Shown here one piece after another: positions 1 through 5,568 of a stretch of 5,568 nt of DNA. Below the pieces are notes generated by a model. It saw only the letters and a program-made list of their open reading frames with translations, made no database searches and had not been told where the DNA came from. Location of the stretch: positions 1 to 5,568 of the forward strand of contig DYOJ01000178.1 of the NCBI GenBank assembly GCA_020720705.1, in the 5' to 3' direction. Within the stretch, counting starts at the first letter, position 1. Each line of letters opens with the position of its first letter. This stretch comes from Acetofilamentum sp. Lineage in GTDB: Bacteria; Bacteroidota; Bacteroidia; Bacteroidales; JAADGE01. The position numbers were made by a program, and so were the translations under genes.

Positions 1-21
1 AAAAGTCGAAATTGACCGCTA

Positions 22-42
22 ATTCACGAATTATTACGAATT
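22..42. repeat. Short degenerate ACGAATT direct repeat
   Basis: Two consecutive 10-base units, ATTCACGAAT and TATTACGAAT, share the ACGAATT core, and a related TAATT lies just to the left. Similar runs of CACGAATT words are familiar to me as dispersed intergenic sequence in Bacteroidota genomes. That is recollection and was not checked here. Two units are too few to call a satellite array; this may be a decayed member of such a family. Confidence 0.3.
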
Positions 43-76
43 TACTTTTTGTAATCAATTGAATATAAATAATTTA

Positions 77-107
77 CAAATGTTAATTTCAGCGTAATTC
101 TGTCAAA
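77..107 (-). promoter_or_regulatory. Candidate Bacteroidota promoter firing leftward out of the window
   Basis: Read on the minus strand, TTTG (plus positions 104-107) is followed after 19 bases by AACATTTG (plus positions 77-84). This is seven of eight against the Bacteroidota -7 consensus TAnnTTTG once the two free positions are counted, with the normal spacing from the -33 TTTG. Transcription would start near position 70 and leave the window, so a minus-strand gene probably begins beyond the left edge with a leader of at least 70 bases. This is a motif match only. It lies downstream of recO, and no clear recO terminator hairpin was seen between them. Confidence 0.45.
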
Positions 108-145
108 GTTACTTTTCGGAACGGACACATAAATTATTGATTTTT

Positions 146-871
146 TCAAGCAAATACAGATTGTAATATTTCGAGCGATTTTAGCTTTCCGGGGCGTTCG
201 ATATGGATATTGTAAAAATCTAACAGACTATTTATGAGGATACTTCTCTGGTTTTTACTCAGTTTAATATGATGGGTTTCTTCTAAGGGGGTGTGCATGA
301 ATTCGTTGAGTTTTATTCCCACGTCTTGGGAGCAGTAGTGTGGGTGATTTGGAGGTGTTATCGTAAACCGAGCATTTTGTAAATCAAATAATTGAGCCGA
401 TTCAGAATAATTTTGCTCAGGTTCAATTCCAAAAAAAACGGTCATTTTCAATAACAACCCGATGTGGAAATTATAGACGGGTGTTTTGGTATGTTCCAAA
501 AATTTCACGGCACGTATTAAGAACTCAAACATAAGAGTATCAGGTTCGTTCTCGCGGATACTTCGATACAAAAATTCCGAAATAAAGAGTGCGATTCCGT
601 TTTTTGAACTGTCAGAATATAAATTATGGACGGGAAATGAGATTGCATATTCCTTCAGTTTTTGCAAATCTCTGTTTTCACGTTGATACGCCTGCAAATC
701 AAGCACATATAGAGGTTGAAAAAGGTTCAGTTTTGTTCCGTTTTTTTTGGTTGAGTTTCCGTAAATCAGGTAGGATTGTCTGCCGAATTTTTGAGTAAAA
801 ATCGGAACAATAATGCTGTTGTCGGAATATTTAATACGATTCAAAACGATGCCATGCGTATTTTCGACCAT
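146..871 (-). CDS. recO: DNA repair protein RecO
   Basis: This is a 241-residue RecO-family recombination mediator. In known systems RecO works in the cytoplasm with RecR (and RecF), helps RecA displace SSB at gapped DNA, and anneals single strands. The N-terminus (about 1-75) has the look of the RecO OB-fold: GIVLNRIKYSDNSIIVPIFT followed by the KFGRQSYLIYG stretch. The rest is the helical domain, ending in the LDFYNIHI...KLKSLEIL pattern (217-236) typical of Bacteroidota RecO. The four-cysteine zinc site of some RecO proteins is absent: the only cysteine is at 180. The length is normal for the family. It is the last gene of the rdgB-porZ-recO operon. Its ATG lies one base after the porZ stop, and an AAGG eight bases upstream, overlapping the porZ end, may act as a weak ribosome site, suggesting coupled translation. 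The gene is intact. Confidence 0.9.
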   Translation of the reverse strand: MVENTHGIVLNRIKYSDNSIIVPIFTQKFGRQSYLIYGNSTKKNGTKLNLFQPLYVLDLQAYQRENRDLQKLKEYAISFPVHNLYSDSSKNGIALFISEFLYRSIRENEPDTLMFEFLIRAVKFLEHTKTPVYNFHIGLLLKMTVFFGIEPEQNYSESAQLFDLQNARFTITPPNHPHYCSQDVGIKLNEFMHTPLEETHHIKLSKNQRSILINSLLDFYNIHIERPGKLKSLEILQSVFA

Positions 872-872
872 C

Positions 873-3191
873 TTACCTTATGATTAAAAATTTTCCGGTT
901 TGTGTGAGTGTGCCGTCAGGGTTTGAACAAAAAAACAAATACACACCGCTCGCCGCAGGTTTACCGTCGAAATTTTTTCCGTCCCAAACGGCTTGTCCTC
1001 CAAGCGCATCGGTCTCAAAAACAAGTGCTCCGGCTACATCCGTAAATTTAACGTTCATACCTTGAGCAAGTCCGGTAAGGGTAATCATGCCCTCGTATCC
1101 CGGACGAACGGGGTTCGGAAATACATATACGTTTCCGAATTCGTTTCCGGCTTCGGTAGCTTCTGCTCTAAATCCCAAAAGTCCTTTATCGGTAGCGATT
1201 AAAACTTCGCCTGTTCGGTCGTTTATTTCAATATCAGTTATTGTATTGGAAATCAACGGACTGTTGTCGGTATTGAAGTTGTGTATTTCCGTTTTACCGC
1301 TCTCGGAAACTAAAAACACGCCGGAGCTTTCCGTGCCTATCCATTTCCTGTTTGCACCATCAACTTCGATATCTGTAATAACATCTTTATCAAGCAGATA
1401 GCCTGTAATTTGTTCTTCATTGTATTCCATAGTTATTTTGATGCGTTCGGCGTAATAATTTTGGTCTGAAAATACATTATCCGGCGAATAATACACAAAA
1501 ATACCGTGTGCAGTGCCTACCCAAATTGTTCCGTCCGGAGTTTCTGCAAAACATCGAATTTCTTGTTCGGACTGTTCAAGGTCTGCACTTTGCGGATAAA
1601 ACGAGCGGTGCAAATCATCTTCTGTATTTTCCGGTGTGCCGTTATTATTGAAACAATACAATCCGTTACGAAATAAATCTATCCAAATATCCCCGTTGGG
1701 TCTGATAAGCAAATTTCGCACCCAACGGTGTCCGGAAAAAAACAGTTCATAAGCGTACCAATCACCTTCGGGCGTTTTTTGGCTGAGGGGTTTTCCCACC
1801 AAATCGTTTGTGCACCAGAGGTTTCCTTCAAGGTCATGTTTAATATCATAAACCAACGTAAATCGGTCAGGGTCAGCGTTCAAGAGGTTTTGTATTGAAC
1901 TGTTTGTAGAATTAAAATGATTTACCAAAGTTGTATCTTGATATTCATAAACGCCGTTCCACCAAGTAGAAGCAAAAATATGGGACGAATTATCGGGAGC
2001 GGCTTGTACGGTAATCACATCGTTTACATCCGGAATTCGAAGGGTTTTCCAATTTTCATTGCTGAAAAAATTGACGTAAGGTGGTTTTGATTGCTGTCCG
2101 CTGGGCAATCTCAAGGTGCTCGAAGCAGTATAAACGGTGTTATGTGCAAAAGATAAACGTCCGATGGTGTTAGAATACGGTCCTTGCGGAATTACCTGTT
2201 CAAAACTGCCGTTCGGGTGTCGTATGAGCAGCCCATGTTCGGTATCAGTTATGTATAATATCTGATTATCATTAGAGTATGACGATGTCATTGAGGAGGT
2301 TGCGATAAGTTCGCCGTCCAAAGTATATCTGTCTATCAAAAGTTCCTCCACAAATATATTGTTAAAAATCTTCAGCTTAGCTTGGTCGGTGATATACAGT
2401 TTTTCGCCCGATGTATAAATGTCCCTAATATTTCTGATTGACAAATCTAAGGGTTTCCACGAGTTTTGAGTTTTGTAATAAATGACACCGTACCCGTTAT
2501 CATCCTCATCTTCAAAACATAGCAGATTATTGTTGAAAGATTCGACTAAGCCGTAATTTTTTGAGGCACTCGGCAGATTTGTTATTGAGGTCCAGTTTCG
2601 ATAATCGCCGGCATAATTTTCAACTGTGTTACAATATTTTATGCCGTGTTCTGTTGCGGCAAACAAAGTGTCGCCATTTAACGTAATATCGTTGATTCTC
2701 AAATATCCGGCATCGTCTCCGATAATGTATGTATCTGAAAATTCGTAAGTTTCAGTGTCAAAAACGACAATTCCGAACCCACATGCAAGATAGGCTTTTG
2801 TGCCGGAAACAGTTATGCCGTAAATGCTTTTATCGCCGACAATCTGCTTCATTTTTAATTCCGGAAAATTAAGAACTCCTGAGCTTGTAATAATATCAAT
2901 ATTAGAATTTATATAACTAATAATCAACACATTAGTATTTGGATTGAAGGCAATTTTGCCTATTCCGGCATCCGACAATCCGTTTAATTTTGATAATTTC
3001 TCAAAAGTATGGTCTTTGGTATCATAAACAAACAATGCCAAATCGGTTGCAACATAAACAACATCTCCGGCATGTGCCACAGATTTAGCCTGCCTGTATG
3101 AAAAATGGTCGCGCCATTCGCCAACCGGTACTTGGGCTGACACACTGATATTCAGTAAAATAATCACGAAAAATAATACAATCCTGTTCAT
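873..3191 (-). CDS. porZ: Type IX secretion system protein PorZ (two-propeller surface component)
   Basis: This 772-residue secreted protein is close in length to Porphyromonas gingivalis PorZ (776, from memory). Residues 1-19 form a signal peptide with likely cleavage SVSA|QVPV. The mature start (GEWRDHFSYRQAKSVAHAGD, 24-43) is characteristic of PorZ. Many two-component-regulator-type propeller blades follow, each with a strand pair such as YVATDLALFVYD (46-57), LYITDTEHGLLI (312-323), IWVGTAHGIFVY (556-567), KWIGTESSGVFLV (616-628) and VLIATDKGLLGF (663-674). They fit the known pair of seven-bladed propellers. A C-terminal beta-sandwich (about 686-772) carries VFPNPV (690-695), WDGKNFDGKPAASGVYLF (736-753) and a final KFLIIR, as in type IX sorting domains. 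Known PorZ sits on the cell surface with PorU, PorV and PorQ in the attachment complex and binds A-LPS. The start lies five bases after the rdgB stop. There is no kinase or DNA-binding domain, which argues against a hybrid sensor. Confidence 0.88.
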   Translation of the reverse strand: MNRIVLFFVIILLNISVSAQVPVGEWRDHFSYRQAKSVAHAGDVVYVATDLALFVYDTKDHTFEKLSKLNGLSDAGIGKIAFNPNTNVLIISYINSNIDIITSSGVLNFPELKMKQIVGDKSIYGITVSGTKAYLACGFGIVVFDTETYEFSDTYIIGDDAGYLRINDITLNGDTLFAATEHGIKYCNTVENYAGDYRNWTSITNLPSASKNYGLVESFNNNLLCFEDEDDNGYGVIYYKTQNSWKPLDLSIRNIRDIYTSGEKLYITDQAKLKIFNNIFVEELLIDRYTLDGELIATSSMTSSYSNDNQILYITDTEHGLLIRHPNGSFEQVIPQGPYSNTIGRLSFAHNTVYTASSTLRLPSGQQSKPPYVNFFSNENWKTLRIPDVNDVITVQAAPDNSSHIFASTWWNGVYEYQDTTLVNHFNSTNSSIQNLLNADPDRFTLVYDIKHDLEGNLWCTNDLVGKPLSQKTPEGDWYAYELFFSGHRWVRNLLIRPNGDIWIDLFRNGLYCFNNNGTPENTEDDLHRSFYPQSADLEQSEQEIRCFAETPDGTIWVGTAHGIFVYYSPDNVFSDQNYYAERIKITMEYNEEQITGYLLDKDVITDIEVDGANRKWIGTESSGVFLVSESGKTEIHNFNTDNSPLISNTITDIEINDRTGEVLIATDKGLLGFRAEATEAGNEFGNVYVFPNPVRPGYEGMITLTGLAQGMNVKFTDVAGALVFETDALGGQAVWDGKNFDGKPAASGVYLFFCSNPDGTLTQTGKFLIIR

Positions 3192-3196
3192 GTGAA

Positions 3197-3775
3197 TTAC
3201 TGTTCAGACAAAAAACTTACTAATTTTTGAGTTGCAAGTCCTCGATGACTTATGCGATTTTTTTCAGCCGCAGTCATTTGCGCAAAACTTTCGGTGTATC
3301 CTTTCGGAAAAAAAACCGGGTCGTAACCAAAGCCGGAATGTCCGTGTTTTTCAGATGCAATAAAACCTTCAACCGTTCCTTCAAATAGATATTCTTTGCT
3401 ATTGATTATCAATGCAAAAACAGTTTTAAAGCGAGCATTTCTGTTTTCATTGCCATTAAGTTCCGATAAGACTTTTTGGATATTCGCTTCGTCGTCTTTA
3501 GGCTCGCCGGCATACCTTGCCGAAAACACGCCCGGACGTCCGTCAAGCGCTTCAATTTCCAAACCGGTATCATCCGCAAAGCAATCAACACCATAGTTTT
3601 CAAATACATATCGGGCTTTCTGCAAAGCATTCCCTTCTATTGTCGGCTGAGTTTCCGGAATATCCTCTTGACAGTTAATATCACTTAAACTCAATATCGA
3701 AAAAGTATTTCCGAGCATTTGTTGCACCTCCCTTAATTTATTTAGGTTATGTGTGGCAAAAACAAGTTTATTCAT
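3197..3775 (-). CDS. rdgB: Non-canonical purine NTP pyrophosphatase (RdgB/HAM1 family)
   Basis: This 192-residue protein (E. coli RdgB is 197) is expected to hydrolyse XTP, dITP and ITP to the monophosphate and pyrophosphate in the cytoplasm, keeping deaminated purines out of DNA and RNA. All family motifs are present: the nucleotide-binding FATHNLNKLREV (6-17), TIEGNALQKA (45-54) with metal-ligand Glu47, FADDTGLEIEALDGRPGVFS (66-85) with the catalytic-base Asp69, SARYAGE (85-91), GFGYDPVF (148-155) and SHRGLATQKL (176-185). It is the first gene of the minus-strand operon, with porZ starting five bases after its stop. A promoter candidate lies about 30 bases upstream of its ATG in the divergent region. 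It appears intact and functional. Confidence 0.96.
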   Translation of the reverse strand: MNKLVFATHNLNKLREVQQMLGNTFSILSLSDINCQEDIPETQPTIEGNALQKARYVFENYGVDCFADDTGLEIEALDGRPGVFSARYAGEPKDDEANIQKVLSELNGNENRNARFKTVFALIINSKEYLFEGTVEGFIASEKHGHSGFGYDPVFFPKGYTESFAQMTAAEKNRISHRGLATQKLVSFLSEQ

Positions 3776-3803
3776 ATAAAAACGGAATATTTTTATGATA
3801 TTT

Positions 3804-3826
3804 ATGCAAAGAAATTAAATTTGCAT
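3804..3826. repeat. Inverted repeat in the divergent promoter region
   Basis: ATGCAAA at 3804-3810 and TTTGCAT at 3820-3826 form perfect 7-base arms around a 9-base centre. Just to the right, TTTGCAAA (3831-3838) is itself an 8-base palindrome of the same words. The arms coincide with the -7 TTTG elements of the candidate promoters on each strand. The symmetry may therefore be an operator, or simply the result of back-to-back promoters using the same TTTG word. Confidence 0.4.
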
Positions 3827-3838
3827 CTTTTTTGCAAA
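3807..3838 (-). promoter_or_regulatory. Candidate promoter for the rdgB-porZ-recO operon
   Basis: On the minus strand, TTTG (plus 3835-3838) is followed after 20 bases by TTTCTTTG (plus 3807-3814), which differs from the Bacteroidota -7 consensus TAnnTTTG at one fixed position. The start of transcription would fall near 3801, leaving a leader of about 25 bases before the rdgB ATG at 3775. This is a motif match only. It overlaps the candidate elements for the divergent plus-strand gene, so the two promoters may compete or share control. Confidence 0.45.
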
Positions 3839-3863
3839 GGTATAATAAATTACAGAAATTTTG
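3816..3863 (+). promoter_or_regulatory. Candidate plus-strand promoter(s) for the small secreted protein
   Basis: Two overlapping options are visible. The first is an exact -7 consensus, TAAATTTG, at 3816-3823, but it has only a poor -33 match; it would give a leader of roughly 50 bases. The second pairs TTTG at 3831-3834 with AAATTTTG at 3856-3863 across 21 bases, placing the transcription start only about 10 bases before the ATG at 3878. I cannot choose between them from sequence. Confidence 0.35.
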
Positions 3864-3877
3864 AAAAATATATATTT

Positions 3878-4321
3878 ATGAAAAAACTTGCAGGATTGTT
3901 ACTCGGAATGTGCTTTGTTACATTACTAACTGCCCAGCCGGACTTAAAGCCGAGCTATATGGTTTGGAAGGCAGACGGAAAAGATGTTTCGGTGAAATCA
4001 GCTTATGAAGCAGGCATAGAAAAACCGGATGAGCTTGCGTTCTCGGTATTTTTTGATAATGCCTTATTGAAAAAATACGCAAAAGAAGATTTCACACTTG
4101 AGTTTCGTTGGTTTTACTATTATTCAACAACACGAGAATTTATGAACAAACAAACCATAACGTTTGAAGGTTCGGAAGTTCCGGCAAACAACACATTTTC
4201 AGTCTCTTCAACCCGAAAAAATATACAATCCGGATGGTGGGAAGTGATAGTTACGATAAAAAAAAACAACCAATCCGTTGAATATGACGGTGTAAAACGT
4301 TTTCAAATTTATGTGAAATAA
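3878..4321 (+). CDS. Small secreted protein, probably a beta-rich periplasmic domain, function unknown
   Basis: This is a 147-residue protein that I do not recognise as a named family. The start at 3878 is chosen because it puts an ideal signal peptide at the N-terminus (MKKLAGLLLGMCFVTLLTA, cleavage before Gln20). An in-frame ATG at 3749 would add 43 residues and run back into the rdgB start, so it is unlikely. Cys12 is not in a lipobox (GMC precedes it), so a lipoprotein is not indicated. The mature 128 residues have no membrane segment and no cysteine. Alternating hydrophobic patterns (LAFSVFFD 53-60, FTLEFRWFYYY 72-82, GWWEVIVTI 119-127, RFQIYV 141-146) suggest an immunoglobulin-like beta-sandwich. 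The order charged strand, RWFYYY, then GWWEVIV...F-V resembles DUF2914-like domains, but this is only a pattern impression. It is divergent from rdgB and 52 bases before the membrane-protein gene, which has its own promoter. Confidence 0.75.
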   Translation: MKKLAGLLLGMCFVTLLTAQPDLKPSYMVWKADGKDVSVKSAYEAGIEKPDELAFSVFFDNALLKKYAKEDFTLEFRWFYYYSTTREFMNKQTITFEGSEVPANNTFSVSSTRKNIQSGWWEVIVTIKKNNQSVEYDGVKRFQIYVK

Positions 4322-4323
4322 AC

Positions 4324-4353
4324 CTTGCATAATAAAAATTTGAAGTATCTTTG
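4324..4353 (+). promoter_or_regulatory. Strong Bacteroidota-type promoter for the 374-residue membrane protein
   Basis: TATCTTTG at 4346-4353 is an exact match to TAnnTTTG, and CTTG at 4324-4327 (TTG core) lies 18 bases upstream, near the usual spacing. Transcription should begin around 4358-4360, giving a leader of about 15 bases before the ATG at 4374. It begins three bases after the stop codon of the upstream gene, so the membrane-protein gene can be transcribed independently. No strong Shine-Dalgarno sequence is seen, as is usual in this phylum. Confidence 0.6.
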
Positions 4354-4373
4354 TCGCAAACCGCATACAATTT

Positions 4374-5498
4374 ATGAATACGGAAACCGTCAGCAATACA
4401 GCAAAAACTCGAATGTTGTCCGAAGCTTTGGACAATGCGGAATTGCTTATGAATTACGCGACAGAACACGGACTTGACATTCAAAAACCTTGGATAGAAA
4501 CCGTTATTAACGCCAAAAAATGCGAAAAAAATAATTCGTGGACTACGGAAGACGAAATTGAGTTTTGGATAGCATATAAAGAACTCTCCAAACTCGTTCA
4601 ACCGGTTTCAATCCACGGTCTCAGAGCCGGACGCAGACGTATGATTCAAAATCCGGGTCGTTTTCATACTTTTTTTAAAATACAAACCGAAGCCTCGTTA
4701 GCCGAACGTTCGGCTCGCAGTTACAGATTCTGGACACTCTTCTTTATACTCACAGTAGTTGTTATTCAAGTAATTACACTCAAAGGAACGACCACGCTCA
4801 ACAATATCCAAACAAACTACAACAGGATGAGCGAAGTAGATAACCGAATTGACGAATTACGTTTGCTCATGAACGCCGATGAAGATAACGAACGCGCTCA
4901 ACTTGAATACTATCGCTTAGAAACAGAAAAAGGCAAACTTGACCGCGAACTCTCCGGAAGTATTCAACTGCTTACTCCTTGGGTAAATTTATTACGCTCG
5001 GTTGTCGGACAAAAAAACCGCTATTCAGCAGACAATCCGGAAGAAACCGTAGCCGCCCCGGTAACCGGACCTCCCGGAACAGGAACCCCCTCGAAAGCAG
5101 ACGCGATGGTTAGTGAGAATGTAAGCACAATACAAGAAGCCCAAAATTATACCCAAATCATACAACTTTACATTTTACCCTTACTATACGGCTTGATAGG
5201 CGGATTTATTTTTGTTTTGCGCGGCTTGGAGAAAGACATCCGTACCCAAGTTTTTTCTCAAGGCTCGAATATTAAATATACGTTAAGAATACATCTGGGA
5301 GCACTCGCCGGCTTAATTGTTGGGTTACTTTGGGGAGATATTGAAAAGCAACAAATTACATTTCTACAATCCTTGTCCACAGCAGGGTTTGCCTTTATTG
5401 CCGGATATGGTGTAGAATTTTTATTCGATGCTATTGACAGGTTTGTAGGCTCTATCGGAGGCGACAAAAAAACGCAACCGCCCGCACCCTGCAAATAA
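4374..5498 (+). CDS. Multi-pass membrane protein with external coiled coil, function unknown
   Basis: This is a 374-residue protein that I cannot assign to a named family. Residues 1-118 are a soluble, helix-rich region ending in basic stretches (RAGRRR, 85-90). A first membrane segment spans about 119-136 (FWTLFFILTVVVIQV). A charged, heptad-like region (about 144-196, rich in Asn, Glu, Asp, Arg and Leu) looks like a coiled coil, followed by a Pro/Gly/Thr linker (221-240). Three C-terminal hydrophobic segments follow: 263-283 (LYILPLLYGLIGGFIFVLRGL), 305-320 (Gly-rich, LGALAGLIVGLLWG) and 334-352 (STAGFAFIAGYGVEFLFDAI). By the positive-inside rule the N-terminus is probably cytoplasmic and the coiled coil periplasmic. 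The C-terminal pattern Y-G-x-x-G-G-x-x-x-x-L-R, then L-G-A-x-A-G, then A-F-x-A-G-Y-x-V-E-x-L-F-x-x-x-D, is one I associate with uncharacterised bacterial membrane proteins. No enzymatic motif is seen. It has its own promoter and ends exactly at a 16-bp tandem array. Confidence 0.8.
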   Translation: MNTETVSNTAKTRMLSEALDNAELLMNYATEHGLDIQKPWIETVINAKKCEKNNSWTTEDEIEFWIAYKELSKLVQPVSIHGLRAGRRRMIQNPGRFHTFFKIQTEASLAERSARSYRFWTLFFILTVVVIQVITLKGTTTLNNIQTNYNRMSEVDNRIDELRLLMNADEDNERAQLEYYRLETEKGKLDRELSGSIQLLTPWVNLLRSVVGQKNRYSADNPEETVAAPVTGPPGTGTPSKADAMVSENVSTIQEAQNYTQIIQLYILPLLYGLIGGFIFVLRGLEKDIRTQVFSQGSNIKYTLRIHLGALAGLIVGLLWGDIEKQQITFLQSLSTAGFAFIAGYGVEFLFDAIDRFVGSIGGDKKTQPPAPCK

Positions 5499-5568
5499 TT
5501 TATTTCAAACATAATTTATTTCAAACAATATTTATTTCAAACAATATTTATTTCAAACAATATTTATT
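5498..5568. repeat. 16-bp perfect tandem repeat array, running off the right edge
   Basis: The unit ATTTATTTCAAACAAT occurs at 5514-5529, 5530-5545 and 5546-5561 without a mismatch. It is preceded by a variant copy ending in ATA (5498-5513) and followed by a 7-base partial copy at the window edge, giving about 4.4 copies visible. The array begins at the last base of the TAA stop of the membrane-protein gene. The only imperfect copy is the gene-proximal one, which suggests expansion by copying of the distal units. The unit has no internal dyad able to form a strong hairpin, so it is not an obvious terminator. Its full length and what follows are not visible. Confidence 0.93.

Larger units (their letters stand above)
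1..145. other. Intergenic region downstream of recO
   Basis: This A+T-rich stretch has no credible coding region. It holds the leftward promoter candidate at 77-107 and, at 22-41, two 10-base copies of a degenerate repeat with the shared core ACGAATT (26-32 and 36-42). No stem-loop followed by a T-run on the minus strand is obvious after the recO stop, so where recO transcription ends cannot be told from the sequence. Confidence 0.6.

Noticed and set aside
431..748. A8 (431-438) and T8 (741-748) tracts in recO as phase-variation slippage sites
   Set aside because: The reading frame is intact, and runs of this length are expected in sequence this rich in A and T. There is no reason to think recO would be phase-variable.
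1087..1401. Plus-strand open frame opposite the 3' part of porZ, and other frames opposite rdgB and recO
   Set aside because: They are antisense to well-supported genes, have low-complexity composition and no promoter or recognisable domain.
873..3191. The propeller protein as a hybrid two-component sensor regulator
   Set aside because: It has sensor-type propeller repeats but no transmembrane helix after them, no histidine kinase, receiver or AraC domain, and it ends in a secretion-type beta-sandwich.
3749..3877. N-terminal extension of the small secreted protein to an in-frame ATG at 3749
   Set aside because: It overlaps the rdgB start and the divergent promoter, and buries a perfect signal peptide that begins at 3878.
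4251..4601. Minus-strand open frame across the junction of the two plus-strand genes
   Set aside because: It overlaps both genes and their promoter, has no family resemblance and shows no leader or promoter of its own.
5506..5525. Minus-strand promoter inside the 16-bp array (TATGTTTG on the minus strand at 5506-5513)
   Set aside because: The -7 word matches, but the neighbouring TTTG words lie 8 or 24 bases upstream, outside the usual spacing, and the match follows from the repeat sequence itself.
5498..5568. CRISPR array
   Set aside because: The units are 16 bases and directly adjacent with no unique spacers, and no cas gene is present.

Overview
The window looks like ordinary chromosomal sequence from a member of the Bacteroidota, most likely a Bacteroidales-type organism. 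Three things point there: a PorZ-like component of the type IX secretion system (a machine restricted to this phylum), A+T-rich leaders without strong Shine-Dalgarno sites, and several matches to the Bacteroidota promoter pattern (TTTG or TTG near -33, TAnnTTTG near -7). No mobile element, CRISPR array, tRNA or rRNA is visible.

Layout. Positions 1-145 are an A+T-rich intergenic stretch. It carries a good minus-strand promoter candidate that would fire leftward out of the window, and a degenerate ACGAATT repeat. Positions 146-3775 hold a tightly packed minus-strand operon, read right to left: rdgB (house-cleaning NTP pyrophosphatase), porZ (type IX secretion surface component) and recO (recombination mediator). 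The intergenic gaps are only 5 and 1 bases, so co-transcription and translational coupling are likely. Positions 3776-3877 form a divergent promoter region with an inverted repeat. To its right on the plus strand are a small secreted protein of unknown function (3878-4321) and, after 52 bases containing an almost ideal promoter, a 374-residue multi-pass membrane protein of unknown function (4374-5498). A perfect 16-bp tandem repeat begins at the last base of that stop codon and runs off the right edge.

How the genes fit together. RdgB removes deaminated purine nucleotides before they enter DNA, and RecO helps load RecA at gaps, so both serve genome integrity. PorZ works on the outer surface with the attachment complex of the type IX system; its place between the two repair genes appears to be positional rather than functional. 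The two plus-strand genes cannot be assigned a function from sequence alone. They are the least explained part of the window, together with the 16-bp array. I see no convincing novel multi-gene system here; the membrane protein and the repeat array deserve the closest second look.
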